Shown piece after piece: positions 6,296 through 11,329 of a DNA stretch of 11,329 nt; the stretch's first letter is position 1; every line of letters starts with the position of its first letter. The position numbers and the translations under genes were made by a program. The notes under the pieces are model-generated. The model had not been told where the DNA came from. It did not search any database and saw only the letters and a list, made by a program, of their open reading frames with translations. The stretch is from Caldifarciminota bacterium UBA2202. Its GTDB lineage: Bacteria > Hydrothermota > 32-111. The DNA lies in NCBI GenBank assembly GCA_002327905.1, contig DCUY01000120.1:383-11711 (forward strand), in the 5' to 3' direction.

Positions 6296-7131
6296 AAATA
6301 TTGGTTTTGGGTCAGAGCGGTCTTTTAGGTTCGTATCTTGCGCAGAGCGCGGATAAAAAGGATAAGGTGTTTTTCCCGGACAGGAATCAGCTGAATATCA
6401 AAGACACTCAGAAATTTTATAAATTTATTGCGGAAAATGAGATTGAACTCTGCATAAATGCTTCAGGACTGACAAATGTTTATCTCTGTGAAACCAATGT
6501 GTCTGAGGCATTCAAAGTGAATGCATACGCTCCTGCGGAATGCTCAAAAATATGTTTTGAAAAGGGAGTGCGGTTTATTCAAATTTCAACAGGATTTGTC
6601 TTTGACGGGAAAAAGGGGTCTCCGTATATAGAGTCAGACACGCCTTCCCCAATCAATGCATACGGCGAGTCAAAATACAGGGGAGAGCTCTTTATTCAGA
6701 GGGACAATCAGGATGCGCTTATTGTGAGGACAAATGAAATTTTCGGAAAAGGATTGTCAACTCTCGGACACAATATGATGGGCTACATGATAACTCAAAT
6801 ATTGACCGGAAAGGGCATAATAGTCTATCCGATTAGAACATCTCCGGTGTATGCTCTTGATCTGTCAAAATTCCTCTGGTCTATAAAGGACAAAAAAATT
6901 AAAGGAATAATTCATGCAGTCAATAGCGGATCATTCACATATGTTGAAATAGCGGAGATGATTTCAAAGCTTCTAAAGAGCAAATCGGGAATCAAAAAGA
7001 GAAGCGACATACTCAAATACAAACTTCCTGAGGACTGCTCTCTGGAAACGGAAAGATTCAAGGAGCTTAATTTGACAGAGCTCAGGCCGTTTCAGGAAGC
7101 AATTAAGGATTGTCTGAAAGAGTTTTTATGA
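6292..7131 (+). CDS. rfbD: RmlD-family SDR reductase (dTDP-4-dehydrorhamnose reductase-like)
   Basis: RmlD-type enzymes reduce a dTDP-4-keto-6-deoxyhexose, classically making dTDP-L-rhamnose. The 279 aa protein shows the nucleotide-binding GQSGLLG (residues 7-13), NASGLTNVYLCE, the catalytic region ISTGFVFDG (S99/T100), the YxxxK pair Y124/K128 in YGESKYRGE, and a C-terminal substrate domain including HAVNSGSFTYVEIAEMI. An upstream in-frame ATG at 6247 would add 15 unconserved residues; ATG 6292 is chosen because GGGAGG (6281-6286) lies 5 nt before it, it begins with MKILVLG, and it forms an ATGA overlap with the preceding gene. RmlA, RmlB and RmlC are not in the window, so the product might be another deoxysugar; the substrate is unproven. 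Confidence 0.82.
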   Translation: MKILVLGQSGLLGSYLAQSADKKDKVFFPDRNQLNIKDTQKFYKFIAENEIELCINASGLTNVYLCETNVSEAFKVNAYAPAECSKICFEKGVRFIQISTGFVFDGKKGSPYIESDTPSPINAYGESKYRGELFIQRDNQDALIVRTNEIFGKGLSTLGHNMMGYMITQILTGKGIIVYPIRTSPVYALDLSKFLWSIKDKKIKGIIHAVNSGSFTYVEIAEMISKLLKSKSGIKKRSDILKYKLPEDCSLETERFKELNLTELRPFQEAIKDCLKEFL

Positions 7132-8456
7132 AACTGCCTCTTGTAGTGATTCAGGTTGTAAATTATAACGGAAGAGAGAATCTCGGAAGAGTATTCTATG
7201 ACTGCTATGAATCAATATATAAGCAGACATTCAAGAATTTTGTAATTCACATGATTGACAATAAATCAACAGACAATTCCGTGGAGGAGATTCATAGTAA
7301 ATTTCCTTCGGTGAAAGTGACTCTTCTGAATAAAAATATAGGATACACTGCCAATAATATAGGCCTGAGGTATTTCAGAAATATTGAAGCTGATTATATT
7401 CTAATAATGAACAGCGATGTAATTCTTGAAAAGGATTCTTTGGAAAAACTTGTCTCTTTTATGGAGAAGAATCCCTCTGTCGGAGCCTCTAATCCATTGA
7501 TTCTCCTGAATCAAAAAAAGGACATTGTATGTTCCTCAGGCGTCAGAGTCAACCGCGCCGGATTTGCCTCCAATTCGGATTTTTTAAGAAATTATGATAA
7601 TTTGAAACAGAGAGATAATAAAATATTCCTATCAGGCGCCTGCATGATGGTAAAGAAAGATGTAATCGAAAAAATAGGTCTCTTTGATTATTCATTTGAA
7701 TCTTATTATGAAGATGCGGATTTTTCCCTCCGTCTTTTAAGCTGGACAGATTATACGATTGCTCTCGAAGAGAGGGCGCTCTGTTATCACGAAGTCTCTG
7801 CAAGCTATAAACGGAATTCTAAGAGAAGCGATTATCTACTGCTCAGAAATCAGTATCTTTTCATTGTAAAAAGATTCCCGTTTTTTTATGCTATGGCTGG
7901 ATTATTTTATCTGTTGAGAACAAGATTCTTAAAGAGAAATTTAATTCATCTGAAAATCAGCATGTTTCTGCTTCTTCACTCTCCGGCAATAATTTTTCAG
8001 AGAATATTTTCATTCTTCAAAAAAAAGAAGAATGTCTCAGATTATTTAGATAATTCATACTCTCCGTATGAGACAGAAAGAATCTCCACGGAGAGAACTG
8101 AAGTGATAAAATCATCGGATAAAATAAGTGAAGAGAATCTTTCATGCGCATTTATTTCCGGAGTGACTGATAATATACTGGGAGAGGGATTCTCTATGCT
8201 CACAGAGGATTTCCCTGTTTCAAGAAAGATTTGCAAAAGAGCCGTCTGTTTCATAAAAAACTGCGGCGGTAAGTTTCTTTTTGTTGCATACCCTGAAGCA
8301 GTCAAGGTGAGAATTACAATCAGCGGCAGAGAAAAAATCACAGGAGCGACTCCTTTTCAATTTGAAATAAAGAGCAGAGAAAAAATTCTTAAATTTGAAA
8401 TAGAGCCGGAAGAGGAGATAAGAATGACATTTTTAGGAGCAGTAGATGAATCCTAA
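7128..8456 (+). CDS. GT2 glycosyltransferase (rhamnosyltransferase-like) with C-terminal beta-rich domain
   Basis: The 442 aa protein starts with a GT-A fold of the GT2 family close to WbbL-type rhamnosyltransferases: VVIQVVNYNGRENL, HMIDNKSTDNS, NKNIGYTANNIGLRY, metal-site NSD (D97), FLSGACMMVKK, and the acidic ESYYEDADFSLRL segment (E195, D196, D198). Hydrophobic stretches near residues 250-290 (FPFFYAMAGLFYLL, ISMFLLLHSPAIIF) could anchor it to the inner membrane face. A linker follows, then about 100 residues (340-440) with alternating strands and the ILGEGFSMLTEDFPVSRK start, resembling an accessory module in other glycan-pathway enzymes. The ATG at 7128 makes an ATGA overlap with the reductase; a TTG at 7110 would add six residues and is less likely. 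Sharing an operon with an RmlD-like enzyme fits rhamnosyl transfer, an inference. Confidence 0.88.
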   Translation: MKLPLVVIQVVNYNGRENLGRVFYDCYESIYKQTFKNFVIHMIDNKSTDNSVEEIHSKFPSVKVTLLNKNIGYTANNIGLRYFRNIEADYILIMNSDVILEKDSLEKLVSFMEKNPSVGASNPLILLNQKKDIVCSSGVRVNRAGFASNSDFLRNYDNLKQRDNKIFLSGACMMVKKDVIEKIGLFDYSFESYYEDADFSLRLLSWTDYTIALEERALCYHEVSASYKRNSKRSDYLLLRNQYLFIVKRFPFFYAMAGLFYLLRTRFLKRNLIHLKISMFLLLHSPAIIFQRIFSFFKKKKNVSDYLDNSYSPYETERISTERTEVIKSSDKISEENLSCAFISGVTDNILGEGFSMLTEDFPVSRKICKRAVCFIKNCGGKFLFVAYPEAVKVRITISGREKITGATPFQFEIKSREKILKFEIEPEEEIRMTFLGAVDES

Positions 8457-9699
8457 AAAAATTCTTTTTGCGCTCAACAGATATCTTCCCGCTGTAAGCG
8501 GAGCAGAGACTCTTGCAAGCCAGATAGCGGAGCGTCTTGCTGACAGCGGACATCAGGTGGATGTCTTTGCCTTTGATTCTGTTTTCGACGATGACTATGT
8601 CAGAAGAGGGAGACAGATTCAAAAAAGAGAGAAGATAAACAGAGTCAATGTGAGAAGATTTCCTCTGACAAAATTCATATACCATGACAGATTTATGAAT
8701 CTTCTTGAAAAGAGGGGGATAATGGAATGGTATACGGGAAGAAGGGGGCTCTTTTCGGTTAACATGATAAATGCGCTTTATAATGAAGCGTCAAATTATG
8801 ACTGTATAATATCGGGAGTAATGCCTTTTACGGGAGTTATTTATCCTGCAATGAAGAGTGCCGGAAAATTCAATAAAAAATTCATTCTTCTTCCTTTAAT
8901 CCACTTCGGCCAGATTTCCGAAAGAACAAATATGAATAATTTTCAAAAAGGTATGATTTTCCCAGAACAATACAGATATGAATATTTTTCCGATTCAGCA
9001 ATGAAGATGTATGAAAAAGCGGATGTCATAATCACTCAGGGAGTATTTGAAGAGAATTTCGTAAAGCAGAATACAAAATCTGCCTTTGTGAGGGTCAATC
9101 CTAAGATAGAGATTCCAAAAGAAATAAAAAAGCAAAAAAATGAAGGATTCACTATTCTCACAATGGCTAATCATAATTTTGAAAAAGGGATTGATACGAC
9201 TCTCAATGCATTCAAAATGGTAAAAAAATCGGCGCCTGACGCAAAATTGATTATTGCAGGAGCAATTGAAGGAGAATACAGATGCTCAGCGGAGAGTGTT
9301 GACGGAGTGGAGATAACGGGGCATCTTGATGAAGACAAAAAGAGAGAAATCTTCAGCAGGGCGGATTTGTTTGTTCTCCCGTCCATTGCAGAATCTTTAG
9401 GCATTGTCACTCTGGAAGCGCATGCTTATGGAGTGCCTACAATAAATGCTTACTGCTCGGGAAGCATGCAGATAGTAAAGAACGGATTTAACGGATTTCT
9501 TGTCCCTTTCCAAGATTATCTCTTGACTTATGAATATATTATGACATTATATAGAGACGGAAATCTTCTTGATAAGATGAAGGCAAATGCCAGACAGACA
9601 GCCATTGGAGAGGCAGATTTGACTGACGGATACGGCGGCGGCGGATTTTCTGCAAAAAGACAGGAAAAACAAATAAAGAATCTTATGGAAATATTATGA
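8446..9699 (+). CDS. GT4 family glycosyltransferase
   Basis: The 417 aa protein is a retaining GT-B enzyme of family GT4. The N-terminal half opens with KKILFALNRYLPAVSGAETLASQIAERL, the glycine loop and helix seen in GT4. The C-terminal donor half includes FTILTMANHNFEKGIDTTLNAF, DAKLIIAGAIEGEY, ITGHLDEDKKREIFSRADLFVLPS and the EX7E motif ESLGIVTLE (E316, E324) followed by AHAYGVPTI. ATG 8446 has a good AGGAG (8435-8439) 6 nt upstream and overlaps the GT2 gene by 11 nt, the only non-ATGA/GTGA overlap of this operon. The C-terminus has a glycine run (GYGGGG). Sugar specificity cannot be told from sequence. Confidence 0.9.
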   Translation: MNPKKILFALNRYLPAVSGAETLASQIAERLADSGHQVDVFAFDSVFDDDYVRRGRQIQKREKINRVNVRRFPLTKFIYHDRFMNLLEKRGIMEWYTGRRGLFSVNMINALYNEASNYDCIISGVMPFTGVIYPAMKSAGKFNKKFILLPLIHFGQISERTNMNNFQKGMIFPEQYRYEYFSDSAMKMYEKADVIITQGVFEENFVKQNTKSAFVRVNPKIEIPKEIKKQKNEGFTILTMANHNFEKGIDTTLNAFKMVKKSAPDAKLIIAGAIEGEYRCSAESVDGVEITGHLDEDKKREIFSRADLFVLPSIAESLGIVTLEAHAYGVPTINAYCSGSMQIVKNGFNGFLVPFQDYLLTYEYIMTLYRDGNLLDKMKANARQTAIGEADLTDGYGGGGFSAKRQEKQIKNLMEIL

Positions 9700-10835
9700 A
9701 CAAATGCATTCATTACATTGACAGGTATATGCAGGACGGCGGAGGGATGCCTCTATTTGCAGATGACTTGGCAATTGATGAAATGATAATCACAAATGAA
9801 ACAGACAGGATAGACACGAGACTCAAGAGAATATCGCTTGATGGAAATTTCGTGGACAGGAAGGATTTTCTCTCAATAGCAAAATTCGAAAACCCACGGG
9901 TGATTATTCTGCACACACTCAGATTCATAGATGAAGAGACGGTAAAAAGACTGAGAGAGAACGGACATAAAGTGGTTCTGATAGTTCACGATTATTACTC
10001 CATATGCGAAAAGAATGTTCTTATAAACAACAGAGGCCAGATATGCTCGGGTCCGTATGACAAAAACTGTCTTCACTGCTATTATGACAAATTCAATTAT
10101 TCCGTTCCCATAACCAGACAGATAAGAAATGTTCTTCACCCTGCTCTCTCTATTGTTCTTAAAAGGTCAAAATGGTATGAGAAGAGGCTTGAGCATAATT
10201 TGAATATTATGAAAAATTTGGACCTTGTTGTATTTCCAACAGAGAAGGCAAAGACAATTATGATGCGGTTTGTCGATTTCCCATTGAAAACAGCTGTGAT
10301 AAATCATTTTCAGAAAAAAATATTATGCAGAAGGGATAAGCCCGAAGTGTGTGAATTCGCATTTATAGGACATGACTCTCATCATAAGGGATTTGACCTG
10401 ATAAAGAAAATTGTGAAGGAATTTAAGAATGATGAGATTAAAATAAGATTATTCGGCAATTTCAAAAAACCAATCAAATCTGAGCATCTTATTTATGAAG
10501 GGACTTTTGAAAACAGAAATATTTCTGCGGCAATGCGGAAATTCGATGTTCTTCTCTTTCCTTCAATCTGGCCTGAGACCAGCGGAAGAGTATTAACTGA
10601 ATCTGCGGCATGCGGCAAATATGTAATAGCGTCAAATATTACAGGAGCAAGTGAAATTTTAAAAGATTACAAAGGTCTGTTATTGTTTGAAAACAATAAT
10701 TCTGAATCACTCAAAAACGCAATGGAAAAAGTTTTTATTGATTGGAAGAAAATGGAATATCCTCAAAAGCCGAAATCATTTATGAGCGTGGAAGAATACA
10801 GAGAGGCAATTTTTAAAAGGCTTGAGCAAAAATGA
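9696..10835 (+). CDS. GT4 family glycosyltransferase with four-cysteine insert
   Basis: The 379 aa protein is GT-B/GT4. The N-terminal half has LIVHDYYSICEKN, then a cysteine cluster with C104, C117, C125 and C128 (C-x12-C-x7-C-x2-C) including ICSGPYDKNCLHC; this HDY-C-GP-C-C pattern is found in a subset of GT4 enzymes and could bind metal. The donor half has FAFIGHDSHHKGFDLI, LIYEGTF, KFDVLLFPSIWPETSGRVLTE with EX7E (E294, E302), then SAACGKYVIASNITGASEIL. It starts by ATGA overlap with the previous gene. Substrate unknown. The cysteine arrangement is seen directly; metal binding is inference. Confidence 0.9.
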   Translation: MNKCIHYIDRYMQDGGGMPLFADDLAIDEMIITNETDRIDTRLKRISLDGNFVDRKDFLSIAKFENPRVIILHTLRFIDEETVKRLRENGHKVVLIVHDYYSICEKNVLINNRGQICSGPYDKNCLHCYYDKFNYSVPITRQIRNVLHPALSIVLKRSKWYEKRLEHNLNIMKNLDLVVFPTEKAKTIMMRFVDFPLKTAVINHFQKKILCRRDKPEVCEFAFIGHDSHHKGFDLIKKIVKEFKNDEIKIRLFGNFKKPIKSEHLIYEGTFENRNISAAMRKFDVLLFPSIWPETSGRVLTESAACGKYVIASNITGASEILKDYKGLLLFENNNSESLKNAMEKVFIDWKKMEYPQKPKSFMSVEEYREAIFKRLEQK

Positions 10836-11242
10836 TTATAAAGACAGATTATATTTTTATGAACACTGAAAAGAGAAAATGCCTTGTTCATATAACAGAC
10901 AAAGTGCGTGATTTTGTCAAGAAGTCGAATGTAAAAGAGGGAATGGTTCTTGTATCGGCTATGCATATTACAGCAGGGATCATTGTCAATGATTATGAAG
11001 AGGGGCTTTGGAAAGATATTATGGACTGGCTTGAACGCGTTGCTCCTGTTAGTGATTATCTGCACCACAATACAGGCGAAGACAACGGAGATGCCCATCT
11101 AAAAAGAATTGTAGTGCATCATCAGGTAATTGTGCCTATTACGAATGGAAATCTTGACTTGGGTCCGTGGGAGCAGATTTTTTACGCTGAATTCGACGGT
11201 CAGAGGAAGAAGAGGATTGTTTTGAAAGTCATGGGAGAATAA
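10832..11242 (+). CDS. yjbQ: YjbQ/UPF0047 family protein
   Basis: UPF0047 (YjbQ) proteins are small, widespread and trimeric in crystal structures; a weak thiamine-phosphate synthase activity has been reported for the E. coli member, but the real function is not settled. The 136 aa product carries the family motifs: SAMHITAGIIVND (H45), LHHNTGEDNGDAHLKR (H78, H79, E83, H89), the VPITNGNLDLGPWEQIF loop and EFDGQRKKRIVLKVMG at the end. The start overlaps the preceding GT4 gene by ATGA, so it is co-translated with the polysaccharide genes and is the last gene seen in that operon. A glycan role has no support from the family; co-transcription may be incidental. Confidence 0.92.
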   Translation: MIIKTDYIFMNTEKRKCLVHITDKVRDFVKKSNVKEGMVLVSAMHITAGIIVNDYEEGLWKDIMDWLERVAPVSDYLHHNTGEDNGDAHLKRIVVHHQVIVPITNGNLDLGPWEQIFYAEFDGQRKKRIVLKVMGE

Positions 11243-11329
11243 TGGAATGTATCGCGGCATACGGCATACGGCATACGGCGTACGGCGTTTTATCTGGCGG
11301 CACGCGGGCATAGCGTCGGCTCACACACT
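11243..11329. other. GC-rich edge region after yjbQ, no gene recognised
   Basis: After the yjbQ stop the sequence changes from AT-rich coding DNA to GC-rich DNA containing the heptamer array and a non-repetitive tail (11288-11329). I see no hairpin followed by a T-run, so no clear terminator for the polysaccharide operon. Minus-strand reading frames through it have no recognisable motif. Confidence 0.5.
11256..11287. repeat. Heptanucleotide tandem repeat (GGCATAC)n
   Basis: Three exact copies of GGCATAC (11256-11262, 11263-11269, 11270-11276) are followed by a one-base variant GGCGTAC (11277-11283) and a partial GGCG. A period of 7 is not a multiple of 3, so this is not a typical coding repeat. 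The array sits 13 bp after the yjbQ stop, in an abruptly GC-rich stretch. Confidence 0.9.

Noticed and set aside
7110..7127. TTG start at 7110 for the GT2 gene
   Set aside because: ATG 7128 gives the normal GT2 N-terminus and the ATGA junction used across the operon.
10763..11098. Minus-strand open frame across the GT4/yjbQ junction
   Set aside because: It is antisense to conserved UPF0047 motifs; its hydrophobic composition is the usual mirror of the opposite coding strand.
11256..11287. Heptamer array as a CRISPR
   Set aside because: The units are 7 bp and directly abut, with no spacers and no cas genes nearby.

Overview
The window is a gene-dense bacterial segment with two divergent operons that meet at a 184 bp intergenic region (3144-3327). 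Nothing points to a named taxon. The DNA is moderately AT-rich, arginine is written mostly as AGA/AGG, and junctions are tight and translationally coupled. An ABC-dependent polysaccharide exporter (Wzm/Wzt type) with four glycosyltransferases suggests a cell that exports a surface glycan, most simply a diderm with an O-antigen or capsule-like polymer. That last step is inference.

Left part (minus strand, reading 3143 down to 92): a conserved housekeeping operon in the classical order rpsP (S16), khpA (KH RNA-binding protein), rimM, trmD, rplS (L19), rnhB, yraN. These genes serve ribosome maturation, tRNA G37 methylation and RNA/DNA maintenance. Nearly all neighbours overlap by 1-20 nt. A promoter with TTGACT/TATACT boxes lies upstream of rpsP. 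The last gene, yraN, appears to start at a rare ATT codon (463) placed 5 nt after a perfect GGAGG. TrmD keeps its catalytic Arg/Asp pair but departs from usual family sequence at two cofactor/loop motifs.

Right part (plus strand, 3328 to 11242): a surface-polysaccharide operon: ABC-2 permease (wzm-like), ABC ATPase with a C-terminal glycan-binding-type domain (wzt-like), GT4-like glycosyltransferase, RmlD-type SDR reductase, GT2 glycosyltransferase with an extra C-terminal beta-rich domain, two further GT4 glycosyltransferases, and a YjbQ/UPF0047 protein. Five of the seven junctions are 4-nt ATGA overlaps and a sixth can be read as GTGA, so the block looks like one co-translated unit. A near-consensus extended -10 promoter sits so close to the first ATG that its predicted +1 is the A of that ATG, which suggests a leaderless transcript. 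The inferred logic is nucleotide-sugar finishing (RmlD-like), sequential sugar addition by the GTs on a cytoplasmic carrier-linked chain, then export by Wzm/Wzt. No initiating sugar-phosphate transferase and no complete nucleotide-sugar pathway is in view, so the locus is incomplete here or depends on genes elsewhere.

Edges: bases 1-91 hold a possible C-terminal tail of a convergent plus-strand gene and a small GC-rich hairpin. Bases 11243-11329 are abruptly GC-rich and contain a heptanucleotide tandem repeat. I see no CRISPR array, tRNA, rRNA or complete mobile element.
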